A stretch of 64,000 nt of DNA, taken from NCBI RefSeq assembly GCF_000020785.1, contig NC_011126.1, positions 310,001 to 374,000 on the forward strand, given 5' to 3'. This document shows positions 31,318 to 40,006 of this stretch, in pieces. Source of the stretch: Hydrogenobaculum sp. Y04AAS1. GTDB taxonomy: Bacteria > Aquificota > Aquificia > Aquificales > Aquificaceae. Every line of letters starts with the position of its first letter. Position 1 is the first letter of the stretch. Under the pieces are notes generated by a model. The model was given only the letters and a program-made list of their open reading frames with translations, was not told the origin of the DNA and did not search any database. A program made the position numbers and the translations under genes.

Positions 31318-32337
31318 TTATTCAAATACACCTTCTATTTTATAACCGCAAAAACTACATTTTCCTTTTTCTAATTTTAGGCTTTTAATAACAAATCTAT
31401 CTCTTTCTATAACTATGTTGTTGCAATTTGGACATACAGTATGTTCGTGCTCTGATTTTATGTTGCCAGTATATACATAGTATATACCCTCTTCTTTTCC
31501 AATCTCATATGCAGTTTTTATCATGGACTCTGGCGTAGGATGTAAGTCTAGGGCTTTGTAATACGGGAAAAACCTTGATATATGCCAGGGTATATGAGGA
31601 CCCAGCTCTTTGCTTATAAATTTAGCTATTAACCTTAGTTGTTCTTCGTCAAGGTATTTTGGCACCAAAAGAGTGGTAAGCTCAATCCATTTTTCGTGCT
31701 TTAAACACAGTTTTATGAAGTTTAAAATAGGTTCAAGTTTTCCTTTGGAATATTTTGAATAGGCTTTTTCTGAGAAAAACTTTAAATCTATACTAAAAGC
31801 ATCTATAACATCCATAAGCTTTAGAGCAGGCTTTTCTGTGATGTATCCGGCGGTTACCATGATGTTTTTCAAGCCTTTTTCTTTAGCCAACTTTGCTATA
31901 TCAAACATGTACTCATAAAATATAATAGGGTCAGAGTATGAGTAAGATATACTCTTAGAGCCTGTTTCTATCGCCCTTTGTACTATTTGTTCTGGAGATA
32001 TATAGGAATTTTCAAAAAAAGCTTTGTTTGAATCATCTATTTTTACTTGAGATATTTCATAATTTTGACAACCAAGACAATGTAGATTGCATCCTGGCGT
32101 TGCTATCGTTAGGGTTTTGTGACCTGGTAAAAAATGAAACAACGGTTTTTTCTCAACAGGATCTAACGCTATAGATACCAAAGATCCATATGTAGCGCTT
32201 AAAAGCTTACCGCCTTTGTTCAATCTAACACCGCATACGCCTACTTGGCCTTCTTTTAATTTACAATAATCAGGACAAAGCTCACATATTACTCTACCAT
32301 CTTCTGTGGTTTTCCAATATGAAGCTTCTATAAACAT
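31318..32337 (-). CDS. AmmeMemoRadiSam-system radical SAM enzyme
   Basis: 339 residues. N-terminal cysteine-rich segment CELCPDYCKLKEGQVGVCGV, radical-SAM cluster TPGCNLHCLGCQNYEIS (CxxxCxxC), and a C-terminal zinc-ribbon pair CPNCNN...CSFCGYKIEG. This matches the radical SAM member of the AMMECR1-Memo-radical SAM set, related to pyruvate-formate-lyase activases. Its partners are not in the window. Reaction unknown. Monocistronic; a TAAATT sits six bases before the ATG. Confidence 0.88.
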   Translation of the reverse strand: MFIEASYWKTTEDGRVICELCPDYCKLKEGQVGVCGVRLNKGGKLLSATYGSLVSIALDPVEKKPLFHFLPGHKTLTIATPGCNLHCLGCQNYEISQVKIDDSNKAFFENSYISPEQIVQRAIETGSKSISYSYSDPIIFYEYMFDIAKLAKEKGLKNIMVTAGYITEKPALKLMDVIDAFSIDLKFFSEKAYSKYSKGKLEPILNFIKLCLKHEKWIELTTLLVPKYLDEEQLRLIAKFISKELGPHIPWHISRFFPYYKALDLHPTPESMIKTAYEIGKEEGIYYVYTGNIKSEHEHTVCPNCNNIVIERDRFVIKSLKLEKGKCSFCGYKIEGVFE

Positions 32338-32386
32338 TTTTATAATTTACAGTATTTTTTACATTTTATCAATGATAATTGTATGT

Positions 32387-32770
32387 TTACTCTAAAACGT
32401 GCTTAGGAGTAACAACACAAAGAAAAACACCTTCAAAAACTTTTATATCGTTAACGTTTACAAAAGCCTCCACAGTATATTTATGGTTATCTATTTTTTG
32501 GATTTTGGCATGCGAGGTCATAACATCTCCCAATTTTACTGGTTTTAAAAATTTAACCTCTGCCTTTGCAAGTACAACGTTTGGATGGTTTACCGCAAGC
32601 ATAGATGTATAATCTGCTAACCCAAATATAAACCCACCGTGTATAAGCCCTTTTTCATCTGCTACCATGTTTTCTTTGGCTTCTAAGCTCACTACAGCGT
32701 AGCCTTCTCCAAGCTCAATAGGGGTGCCACAAAGACCTTGATTAATCTTTAAATGTGTGTTAATCATCAT
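32387..32770 (-). CDS. Hotdog-fold thioesterase (PaaI-like)
   Basis: 127 residues. [25 protein letters not shown] is the active-site helix of hotdog thioesterases, with the conserved H-G-G. Hydrolyses some acyl-CoA. Starts in an ATGATGA overlap with the chemoreceptor stop, so it is the third gene of the ODP-chemoreceptor operon, though functionally its place there is unexplained. Confidence 0.82.
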   Translation of the reverse strand: MMINTHLKINQGLCGTPIELGEGYAVVSLEAKENMVADEKGLIHGGFIFGLADYTSMLAVNHPNVVLAKAEVKFLKPVKLGDVMTSHAKIQKIDNHKYTVEAFVNVNDIKVFEGVFLCVVTPKHVLE

Positions 32771-33615
32771 TTTATTAATTTATCTAAGTTGTCCTGGGAT
32801 TGTATGATATTGCTAAATATAGTATATATTTTGGATATACTATCTTTTAATTGTTCTACCGATTGTAAAATCGTGCTCGATACAGCGCTTTGCTCTTCTA
32901 AAGCATTGGCTATTGAGCTCATCAACGCTTTTGTGCTCTCTGCATAGTCTATATTTTGTGCTGATGCATTTTTTATATCTTCGAAATACTCTACTAAATT
33001 CTTAAATATGTTTTCTAAATTGTATATCTTGTTGGATAGCTCTATTATAGCGTTTTTCAACATCATTGTCGTAGAGTTTATATCTTTTGAAAAATCTTCT
33101 GTTTTTTTAGCTAGCTTTCTTACTTCATCTGCTACTACGGAAAATCCTCTACCAGCTTCTCCAGCACGTGCCGCCTCTATGGATGCATTTAACGCTAATA
33201 TAGTAGTTTGTTCTGCTATAGAATTTATATTTCTTGTAACTTTTACTATCTGCTCAGAGAATTTTGCTAGGTTTTCTGCTTCTTTTGCTAAGTTTTTAAC
33301 ATCTTTTGTATAAGATATAGCATTTTTTTGTTTTGTATCTATTTCTTCTTTTAAAGACATGGATTTATCTACCAACAACTCCATGGAAAATGTTACATCG
33401 TTGGCATTTTGGCTCATGCTTTGTATAGTTTGGCTTAGTTCTTCTATAGCGTTTTTAATACCTATTGATTTTTCTTTGCTGTCTTTTACGCGTTCTTCTA
33501 CAATTTTTTTTGTATTTTTTACAAAAGATTCCATTAATATGTTTTTGTAAATCTTTTTAGAGAGGTTGTTTACGGTCTTTCTTAAAGCTTTGTTTTTATC
33601 AAAGACGATGTTCAT
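32767..33615 (-). CDS. Soluble methyl-accepting chemotaxis protein
   Basis: 282 residues from the ATG at 33615, preceded by GGAGGG. No membrane helix or ligand domain: an N-terminal ~50-residue helix is followed by the MCP signalling hairpin. The tip [20 protein letters not shown], then [19 protein letters not shown], is nearly canonical. Eleven bases downstream of an oxygen-binding-diiron-type gene. In Treponema denticola a cytoplasmic receptor and such a protein act together as an O2/Fe sensor, so a shared task is likely here. No cheA or cheW lies in the window; cheB is at 36405. Confidence 0.88.
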   Translation of the reverse strand: MNIVFDKNKALRKTVNNLSKKIYKNILMESFVKNTKKIVEERVKDSKEKSIGIKNAIEELSQTIQSMSQNANDVTFSMELLVDKSMSLKEEIDTKQKNAISYTKDVKNLAKEAENLAKFSEQIVKVTRNINSIAEQTTILALNASIEAARAGEAGRGFSVVADEVRKLAKKTEDFSKDINSTTMMLKNAIIELSNKIYNLENIFKNLVEYFEDIKNASAQNIDYAESTKALMSSIANALEEQSAVSSTILQSVEQLKDSISKIYTIFSNIIQSQDNLDKLIK

Positions 33616-33626
33616 AATACCCTCCG

Positions 33627-34406
33627 TCAATATATCTCGTTTATTATATCGAGTCCACATCTTAAGGATGAAAGCCAGTCTAAAAATTTGTTGGCATCTT
33701 CTTTTTTAAATATAGACCCATGTTGAGGTGCTATCATATCTATATCTCTTTTCTTTACCTCGCTAACCCATTTTCTGCAAGCTACGTTTCCATTCATATA
33801 ACGTTTGTGAAATCCTTCCATGAGTGGAATGTGTTTTTGAAAATCTTCTACAAATACTTTTCTCCCACCCCTTGGAAATACCGCTGCTCCTATATCACCG
33901 CTAAAAAGTATCTTTGATCTTCTATCGTAAACAGTAAAGTTTCCTACGCTGTGAAGATAGTGAGCTGGTATAAACTCTAAAATATCTCCAGTTGGTAGAG
34001 TGTAAGTCATACCTCTATCTGGTATACCTTTTATTCTTCTTATATCTGTAACACCAAAATGAGGCACAAATCTCGTCCATAGGTTTGATATGTATACTTC
34101 TGCTGGTGTATTGGCAAGCCATAGAGCTATACCAGAAGATACATCGGGATCTTGGTGAGAGTAAAATATCATCTGTATATCGTTTATGTCTATATAGGTT
34201 GATGTGTTTGCTATAACTCTTGGAAATACGTACACACCCCCTGGATCCAGCAAAAATCCTTTTCCTCTATTTATTATAATGTATTGATTTACCTGAACAA
34301 ACCCTTCTTCTTCCTCTTCTTCCCATCCAAGCCATATAAACTTGTGGTCTCCGTCATCATACAAAACTGCCCCATCCACTATAGATACATTCTCATTTGT
34401 AAGCAT
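33627..34406 (-). CDS. Metallo-beta-lactamase-fold diiron protein, ODP-like
   Basis: 259 residues: the diiron lactamase domain of flavodiiron proteins without a flavodoxin domain. Metal ligands are visible as H84, D86 and D88 in [10 protein letters not shown] (HxExD in most flavodiiron enzymes), H149 and/or H152 in [11 protein letters not shown]171 in FSGDIG and H229 in APQHGS. The acidic run E29-E34 is unusual. This fits the oxygen-binding diiron protein (ODP) group that senses O2 for chemotaxis. Strong AGGAGG ribosome site; first gene of ODP-chemoreceptor-thioesterase. A catalytic NO/O2 reductase using a separate flavodoxin is the alternative. Confidence 0.82.
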   Translation of the reverse strand: MLTNENVSIVDGAVLYDDGDHKFIWLGWEEEEEEGFVQVNQYIIINRGKGFLLDPGGVYVFPRVIANTSTYIDINDIQMIFYSHQDPDVSSGIALWLANTPAEVYISNLWTRFVPHFGVTDIRRIKGIPDRGMTYTLPTGDILEFIPAHYLHSVGNFTVYDRRSKILFSGDIGAAVFPRGGRKVFVEDFQKHIPLMEGFHKRYMNGNVACRKWVSEVKKRDIDMIAPQHGSIFKKEDANKFLDWLSSLRCGLDIINEIY

Positions 34407-34469
34407 TTTTACCTCCTAAAATGTATAATTTTTATTTATTGTAATATATCAGAAGACAAAAATCAATGA

Positions 34470-34489
34470 TTAATTATCGGTTAATTATC
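34470..34489. repeat. Direct repeat upstream of the ODP operon
   Basis: TTAATTATC occurs at 34470-34478 and 34481-34489, 11 bases apart, about 65 bases upstream of the ODP ATG. One-turn spacing suits a regulator dimer, but the sequence is AT-rich and may be chance. Confidence 0.3.
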
Positions 34490-35179
34490 AAATTCAATCA
34501 TATATTTTCTAAAGTACTTTGGAGCGTAGTGATTTTGCAACCTTGCGTTGGACCTTTCTCTTATTGCAACCGCTTCAAAAAATGTCTTCCATAGTTTTTG
34601 GTATGTATCTTTTTCTATATTTATCTCTTTGCCAAAAGCTTCTATACTAAGATGTTTTTTGTGGTAAACAGCTGCTTTTTTCCTTTTTACGTCGTGTATT
34701 ACAAAGTTCTCCTCTTTATATCTTCTTTTGAAAAACTCTCCTAAGTAATCTAATACAAAGTGCTTTGGCTCAAACTTTGCGTATAAAATATTATCTACCT
34801 GATGAAACCTTAAAAAACCTATGTATTTGTGCCTTTCTCTATTTACCGATTTTCTATAATAAATGAGATTTCTTATAAAATCTTGATTTACATCCTTTAG
34901 GTGCTTATGCTCTAAGTAGAATAAAAAACTCCTGTATATATCAGAAAACGCTTTTTCTTCATCAAAACAAAAACAATCGTAAAAGAGTTCTATCGTCTCT
35001 TCGTCTAATATTTGTTTGAATTTTTTTAGTATATCGTCTTCTATTTCTACTTTTACAATTTTAAAAAGAGATGGTTTTTCGGCTTTTAAGAATATAGGAT
35101 TTTTTATATCGTTTTTAAAAGCCCAATACAAGGCACTTAAAAAACCTTCAAAACTATCTTCGAATATTATATTTACCAT
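34481..35179 (-). CDS. Probable DNA-metabolism protein linked to radical SAM (TIGR03915/DUF4130-like)
   Basis: 232 residues, basic, no membrane helix. Segments GFLRFHQVDNILYAKFEPKHFVLDYLGEFFKRR and, near the end, LWKTFFEAVAIRERSNARLQ with HYAPKYFRKYMIEF match the family that always sits next to a radical SAM protein of TIGR03916 type. The ending 'RxNpxLQxxhmPkRYWxxlxE' is its hallmark. Biochemical role not known; a link to uracil-DNA glycosylase has been proposed from neighbourhoods. Overlaps the radical SAM gene by 7 bases. Confidence 0.85.
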   Translation of the reverse strand: MVNIIFEDSFEGFLSALYWAFKNDIKNPIFLKAEKPSLFKIVKVEIEDDILKKFKQILDEETIELFYDCFCFDEEKAFSDIYRSFLFYLEHKHLKDVNQDFIRNLIYYRKSVNRERHKYIGFLRFHQVDNILYAKFEPKHFVLDYLGEFFKRRYKEENFVIHDVKRKKAAVYHKKHLSIEAFGKEINIEKDTYQKLWKTFFEAVAIRERSNARLQNHYAPKYFRKYMIEFDN

Positions 35180-36366
35180 AACCTTAGCTGAGTGTAAGAA
35201 GGTTTTGGGGAACTTTCTTTTATGATGGCTTTTCTTATATAATCTGGAGATAAACTATAACCTAAGTATTTTTTTGCTACTATAAAGTGCTTTGCCTTTT
35301 TAATAGATATTCCAAGCTTTATAAGGTCCATATATTCTAAGGTTTTGAATGCTCTTGCTTGTATTATTTTCATGGCATTTTTTCTACCGATGCCAGGCAC
35401 TCTTATGAGCTCTTCGTAAGAGGCCTTGTTTACATCTATTGGGTATAGATGTATATTTTTAATGGCGTAAGCGGTTTTTGGGTCTAGCTCTAAGTCTAAG
35501 TTTGAATCTTTTTCAACAATCTCTTCATACTTAAAATCGTAAAATCTAAGAAGCCAATCAGCCTGGTAAAGTCTATGTTCTCTTAAAAGAGGTGTTTTAT
35601 CTACTTTTATATGTTTTGTGTTTGGAATAGGTATATATGCTGAGTAATACATTCTTTTTAGTATCTTCTTTTCATAAAAATAAGAGGCAAGCCTTAAAAT
35701 TTGATAATCTGGCTCGTTGGTAGCTCCCACTATAAGCTGTGTTGAAGTGCTTGCTACTGGCTTTTCGCTGTTATCTCTTAGATTTTTTACAAACATCAGA
35801 GGTTTTAAGACATTGTCTTTGTTTTTTTCTGGTGCTAAAAGCTTTAAACTCTTTTCTGTAGGAAGCTCTATATTTGAGCTAACCCTATCGGCTAGTTTAG
35901 AAGCTTCTTCTATGAGCTCTTTGGAAGCTCCTGGGATTAGTTTTAGATGTATATATCCGTTAAATTTATATTCTTCTCTTAAAATTTTTACGGTTTTTAA
36001 CATGAGTTCCATTGTATGATCTGGGGATTTTGCTATACCAGAGCTTAAAAATAAGCCTTCTATATAGTTTCTTTTGTAAAAGTTTATAGTGATATCTGCT
36101 AGTTCTCTTGGTGTAAAAGAAGCTCTTTTTATATTGTTGGACGCTCTATTTATACAATATTCGCAGTCAAATATACATACGTTTGTAAAAAGCACCTTTA
36201 GAAGGGAGACGCATCTGCCATCGGATGTAAACGTATGGCATACTCCTGGAGCGTAGGAGTTTCCTATACCACCTTCTATAGTTTCTCTAACTCCTCCAGA
36301 GCTTGCACAAGATACGTCGTATTTAGCACCATCAGCTAAGATTTTGAGTTTTTCTTTAACATCCAT
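35173..36366 (-). CDS. Radical SAM protein, putative DNA modification/repair (TIGR03916-like)
   Basis: 397 residues. Early G-G-V-R-E-T-I-E-G-G-I-G segment, radical-SAM cluster CIFDCEYCINRASN, a SAM-radical barrel to about 300, and a C-terminal helix-hairpin-helix LIRVPGIGRKNAMKIIQAR for DNA contact. The order radical SAM plus HhH and the downstream partner identify the TIGR03916 family. Reaction undescribed as far as I know. TATATT six bases before the ATG marks a leaderless operon head. Confidence 0.87.
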   Translation of the reverse strand: MDVKEKLKILADGAKYDVSCASSGGVRETIEGGIGNSYAPGVCHTFTSDGRCVSLLKVLFTNVCIFDCEYCINRASNNIKRASFTPRELADITINFYKRNYIEGLFLSSGIAKSPDHTMELMLKTVKILREEYKFNGYIHLKLIPGASKELIEEASKLADRVSSNIELPTEKSLKLLAPEKNKDNVLKPLMFVKNLRDNSEKPVASTSTQLIVGATNEPDYQILRLASYFYEKKILKRMYYSAYIPIPNTKHIKVDKTPLLREHRLYQADWLLRFYDFKYEEIVEKDSNLDLELDPKTAYAIKNIHLYPIDVNKASYEELIRVPGIGRKNAMKIIQARAFKTLEYMDLIKLGISIKKAKHFIVAKKYLGYSLSPDYIRKAIIKESSPKPSYTQLRLW

Positions 36367-36372
36367 ACTTAT

Positions 36373-36378
36373 AATATA
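36373..36378 (-). promoter_or_regulatory. -10 box of radical SAM/partner operon (leaderless)
   Basis: TATATT on the minus strand, six bases before the ATG at 36366. Confidence 0.5.
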
Positions 36379-36404
36379 TTTTGTTGTATATGCTTTTAAA
36401 ATGA

Positions 36405-37463
36405 TTATTGTTTTGCTATTTTAAGAAGAAAATTTGGAATCTCATCTTTTTTAAGCACAAAATCTACACAACCGGTTTTTATCGCATTTTCTGGCATAGC
36501 CCATAGTATAGCTGTTTTTGGATCTTCCGCTACCGTGATACCGCCATTTTTCTTAACATCTACTATACCCCTAGATCCGTCGTCGCCCATGCCGGTCATT
36601 ACTATACCGCAGGTGTTTTCCTTAAAAACCTTGGCACAAGAAGACAAAAGTGAATTGGCAGATGGTATATATATTATAGAATCATCTTTTACGTAGTTTA
36701 CTATAGGCATACTATCGTTTCCAGTGATTTTCATATTTATCCTACCCCTTGATATATATACGGTGCCTGGTTTTAATACTTCATTTTCTTCTGCTTCTTT
36801 AACGTTTAGTTTACACTTTGAATTTAGATGCTCTGCGAAACTTTTTGTAAACGTATCAGGCATATGTATTGCTATAGTTATCGGATAAGGATAGTCTGAA
36901 GGCAATTTTGGCAATATTTCCCCAAGTGTTTGTGGGCCGCCTGTAGATATACCTATTGCTACCACACCTTTGCTTCCCAATTTTCTTATAGGTGGACTTG
37001 GTATCTGGGGCGGCGGTGTTTCTATCTTTTTTTCTTCTTTTAGAGCTTTCAACTTATCTGCTATGCTTTTTTTCTTTAAAATTGCATTTTCTATTTTTCT
37101 TAAAAGCTCATCTTTTACCTTGTAAAAATCTGCGTAATTTTTTGGCTTTGCTATAAAATCTAAAGCTCCAAGTTCTAGAGCTTTTATAGTTTCCTTCGCT
37201 CCTTGGGTAGTGTAAGCGCTTACCATTATTATTTGAGTTGATATATTTTCTTTTTTTATTCTTTCTAAGGTTTCCAAACCGTTCATTTTTGGCATTTCTA
37301 CATCTAAAGTCACAAGGTCTATGTTTTGATTTTTTAAAATCTCTAAAGCTTCTATGCCATTACTAGCTTCATAGATGTTTTCTACAAGATTTGAAGACTC
37401 CAATATTTTCCTTATCGCCGCCCTTATAAAAAACGAATCGTCTACTATAAGTATGTTTGCCAT
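36405..37463 (-). CDS. cheB: Chemoreceptor glutamate methylesterase CheB
   Basis: 352 residues from the ATG at 37463, with GAGGTG 8 bases upstream. Receiver domain (ILIVDDSFFIRAAIRK, phospho-Asp in DLVTLDVEMPKMNGLE, K in FIAKPKNY), proline-rich linker TPPPQIPSPPIRK, then the esterase domain: catalytic serine in GISTGGPQTL, histidine in AIHMPDTFTKSFAEHL and aspartate in MTGMGDDGSRGI. Removes methyl groups from chemoreceptors. Placed at the end of an lptC-lptA-uppP operon rather than with other che genes; the soluble chemoreceptor at 32767 is the nearest client. Confidence 0.94.
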   Translation of the reverse strand: MANILIVDDSFFIRAAIRKILESSNLVENIYEASNGIEALEILKNQNIDLVTLDVEMPKMNGLETLERIKKENISTQIIMVSAYTTQGAKETIKALELGALDFIAKPKNYADFYKVKDELLRKIENAILKKKSIADKLKALKEEKKIETPPPQIPSPPIRKLGSKGVVAIGISTGGPQTLGEILPKLPSDYPYPITIAIHMPDTFTKSFAEHLNSKCKLNVKEAEENEVLKPGTVYISRGRINMKITGNDSMPIVNYVKDDSIIYIPSANSLLSSCAKVFKENTCGIVMTGMGDDGSRGIVDVKKNGGITVAEDPKTAILWAMPENAIKTGCVDFVLKKDEIPNFLLKIAKQ

Positions 37464-37468
37464 ATCAA

Positions 37469-38239
37469 TCACCTCAAAAGATAAGCTAAATAAGCTAATC
37501 CAGTAATTATTCTATAATATCCAAAAATTTTAAGATTGTTGAAAGATATGAAGTTTAAGAAAGTTTTTACAGAAACAATTGCAAAAATAAGGGCTGTTAT
37601 AAAGCTAATACTCATTGGTAATATATCTTGGTGATGAATTTGGCTATGGTCTTTAAGAAGTGAATAGAAACCAGCGCTAAGTATCGTTGGTATTGCTATT
37701 AGAAAAGAAAAATCAGCGGCGGTTTTTCTCTCAAAGCCTATAAGCATAGCGCCTATGATGGTAGCTCCAGAACGAGAAACACCAGGGATCAAGGCAAGAG
37801 CTTGAATAAAACCTACGGTTATTGCATCTTTTATGGTAACATCTTTTAAACTTGCGATTTTTGGCTTTTTGGATAAAGATTCTACTATTATGATAATAAC
37901 ACCACCAATAAATACCATGCTTGCGGTAATGAGTGGATTACCAAGAAGATAGTGTTTGATTGGTTTGTAAAATAAAAATCCTATGGCACCTGTTGGCACG
38001 AATCCAGCTATTATCTTAAGCCATATTTCTTTATCTATTATAAGCCTTTTTGAATAAAGTATTATTACTGCTATTACTGCTCCTATTTGCATAAATATTT
38101 CATATATTTTAAAGGCAGGGTTTTCTGTGTTTATACCAAGAAGCTTTCCCACCAGTGTAAGATGGCCAGCCGCCGATACTGGTAAAAATTCCAAAGCCCC
38201 TTCTACTATGCCAAGTATAATAGCGTGTATGATGGTCAA
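37469..38239 (-). CDS. uppP: Undecaprenyl-diphosphatase
   Basis: 256 residues, about seven to eight membrane helices. EGALEFLPVSAAGHL and PGVSRSGATIIGAML are the two BacA/UppP motifs, though the first has 'ALEFLPVSAAGH' in place of the usual 'GLTEFLPISSTGH'. Recycles the lipid carrier for cell-wall and LPS synthesis. 4-base overlap with lptA. Confidence 0.93.
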   Translation of the reverse strand: MTIIHAIILGIVEGALEFLPVSAAGHLTLVGKLLGINTENPAFKIYEIFMQIGAVIAVIILYSKRLIIDKEIWLKIIAGFVPTGAIGFLFYKPIKHYLLGNPLITASMVFIGGVIIIIVESLSKKPKIASLKDVTIKDAITVGFIQALALIPGVSRSGATIIGAMLIGFERKTAADFSFLIAIPTILSAGFYSLLKDHSQIHHQDILPMSISFITALIFAIVSVKTFLNFISFNNLKIFGYYRIITGLAYLAYLLR

Positions 38240-38748
38240 GGTTTTGCTCCTTTGCCGTTTGGTATAAATATAGATTGTACTCTTTTGCCAGTTACTATAG
38301 CTTTATCCAATTTTTTATAATATATAACTCTATCTCCTTGTACTACATCGCCTTTGTTTTCCAAGTAAGCATTACCAGTTACTATAATCTCATCTTGGAG
38401 AGCGTCGTATTCTATAACATCGCCTTTTATAAGCTTGTTAGGTTCAGTATAAACAGGGTTTCCTGTGGCTATTATTTTTTCTATTTTTTTGTTTTTGTCT
38501 AAAAATATTTTTAACTCTTGGCAAGTTAGTTTTCCATTGCCCCTTGTGGCCACTACGTTGCCGGTGTATGTGATTACATTGTTGTTGTAATCCATTTTGT
38601 TTGCTTCTATATATATAGGTTTGTTGTTGTTTGACGTATTTTTTACTGGTGTATTTTGTGTTGGTTTTTCTACTTTACTAAAAGCCAAAAACGACAACGT
38701 CAAACTTGATATCACAAAAACTACTTTTTTATTTACTTTATTTTTCAT
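38236..38748 (-). CDS. lptA: LPS-transport periplasmic protein LptA-like
   Basis: 170 residues. Signal peptide (KKVVFVISSLTLSFLAFS) and an OstA-like beta-jellyroll: IYIEANKMDYNNNVITYTGNVVATRGN is the typical LptA opening. Bridges lipopolysaccharide across the periplasm. Overlaps lptC by 11 bases. Confidence 0.9.
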   Translation of the reverse strand: MKNKVNKKVVFVISSLTLSFLAFSKVEKPTQNTPVKNTSNNNKPIYIEANKMDYNNNVITYTGNVVATRGNGKLTCQELKIFLDKNKKIEKIIATGNPVYTEPNKLIKGDVIEYDALQDEIIVTGNAYLENKGDVVQGDRVIYYKKLDKAIVTGKRVQSIFIPNGKGAKP

Positions 38749-39241
38749 AGCTTTTAATATTATAAACTACAATATGAAGAGATGGCTTTAGATTTATATC
38801 AAAAGATTTCCCGTAGGAGCTAAATTTACCTTCTGAAATTATTATATCATCGTTGGCCCAAAAGTGTGAATTTCTCAAATCTATGTTTGTATATTGGGTA
38901 TATATTTTGTCTTGGGCAGTTTTATCAGATTTTGAAAATACTACATCTTTTTTTAAATATCCAACGCCAGATGTTTTGTTTATAACACCTTCTTTTGCCG
39001 TAATTGTATAAGGATAGTTTGTAGCTTTTATGTTCTTTAACGTTATATTTTGTCCTTTTATTATCAATATATCGCCCTCAACATTCCATTGATCGTGGTC
39101 ATTTGAGTATATGTGAATGTCTATTTTTTTTAACACCTGTGGAGAATTTATAAAATGATTGTTTGTATGTTCTTTTTCGTATATAAAAAAAGCCCCTATA
39201 CTTAAAAATAAAACAACAATTAAAGATATTATAAGTTGCAC
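38738..39241 (-). CDS. lptC: LPS-export protein LptC-like
   Basis: 167 residues from a GTG at 39241. One N-terminal membrane helix, then a periplasmic beta domain (WNVEGDILIIKGQNITLKNI). Weakly conserved; the call rests on topology and the overlap with lptA. Head of lptC-lptA-uppP-cheB. TATAAT lies exactly six bases before the GTG. Confidence 0.82.
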   Translation of the reverse strand: MQLIISLIVVLFLSIGAFFIYEKEHTNNHFINSPQVLKKIDIHIYSNDHDQWNVEGDILIIKGQNITLKNIKATNYPYTITAKEGVINKTSGVGYLKKDVVFSKSDKTAQDKIYTQYTNIDLRNSHFWANDDIIISEGKFSSYGKSFDINLKPSLHIVVYNIKSYEK

Positions 39242-39247
39242 AAAATA

Positions 39248-39253
39248 ATTATA
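39248..39253 (-). promoter_or_regulatory. -10 box of lptC operon (leaderless GTG)
   Basis: Perfect TATAAT on the minus strand, six bases before the GTG at 39241. Confidence 0.55.
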
Positions 39254-39260
39254 TCAGAGA

Positions 39261-39503
39261 TTACTCTGTGAATATTTGACCTTCTATAGGTTGTACATCT
39301 ATACCTTTTTCTTGCATAAACTTCATAGCTTTTTCTATTTCTTCTATATCTCCATCTATTTCTATATTTAGTATAGCGCTATCTTGGGTGACCTTTGCCA
39401 TCTTTATGTTTACTATGATGTTAAAGTTTTTGCATATGTTGCATATAATAGGTTCTTTAGCCACGCTTTCTGGATATATAAGCCTTAACCTTACAAAGTT
39501 CAT
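39261..39503 (-). CDS. NIL-domain protein
   Basis: 80 residues consisting of a single NIL domain (ferredoxin-like fold): KVTQDSAILNIEIDGDIEEIEKAMKFMQEKGIDVQPIEG. NIL domains are found at the end of methionine ABC-transporter ATPases and fused to ferredoxins; standing alone the function is unknown. Own TATAAT six bases before the ATG. Confidence 0.85.
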   Translation of the reverse strand: MNFVRLRLIYPESVAKEPIICNICKNFNIIVNIKMAKVTQDSAILNIEIDGDIEEIEKAMKFMQEKGIDVQPIEGQIFTE

Positions 39504-39509
39504 ACAGAT

Positions 39510-39543
39510 ATTATAACATGAAAAGCCAATTTTAATTTATAAT
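39510..39543. promoter_or_regulatory. Divergent leaderless promoters, NIL protein and exbB
   Basis: In a 47-base spacer, minus-strand TATAAT (39510-39515) lies six bases before the NIL ATG and plus-strand TATAAT (39538-39543) seven bases before the exbB ATG. Confidence 0.55.
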
Positions 39544-39550
39544 AAATGCT

Positions 39551-40006
39551 ATGGTTACAAAGTTTTTACTAAAATTGGCCCTAATAGGCGGAGACCCAGT
39601 GCTTTATCTTCTCATAGTTATGAGTATTTTCTCTGTGGCTGTTATGATAGAGAGGTTTTTAACTTACAGGTACATAAGTAAGAGGCTTGAGCTTTTCAAA
39701 GAATTAGAACTAAGAATAGCCCTTGACAGAAGACTTGGAATATTGGCCACATTCGGCAACAACGCCCCGTTTATAGGGCTTTTCGGCACAGTTTTAGGGG
39801 TTATAAAAGCTTTTAACGATTTGGGAAATTCTTCTCAATTTGGTGTAAAAGTGGTAATGGAAGGTATTTCTCAGGCTTTGGTGTCTACTGCAATGGGGCT
39901 TTTTGTGGCTATTCCTTCTGTTGTTGCTTATAATTATTTTGTAAGAAAGATGAAATACTTAGTCTTGCTACATGAAAGCAAAGGGAAAATCCATGAAAGA
40001 ATTTGA
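39551..40006 (+). CDS. exbB: Proton-channel protein ExbB/TolQ-like
   Basis: 151 residues, the short form seen in deep-branching and epsilon-type bacteria. Three membrane helices; the signature LATFGNNAPFIGLFGTVLGVIKAF and the following GISQALVSTAMGLFVAIPSVVAYNYF are clear. Forms the inner-membrane motor with ExbD to energise TonB. Confidence 0.93.
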   Translation: MVTKFLLKLALIGGDPVLYLLIVMSIFSVAVMIERFLTYRYISKRLELFKELELRIALDRRLGILATFGNNAPFIGLFGTVLGVIKAFNDLGNSSQFGVKVVMEGISQALVSTAMGLFVAIPSVVAYNYFVRKMKYLVLLHESKGKIHERI

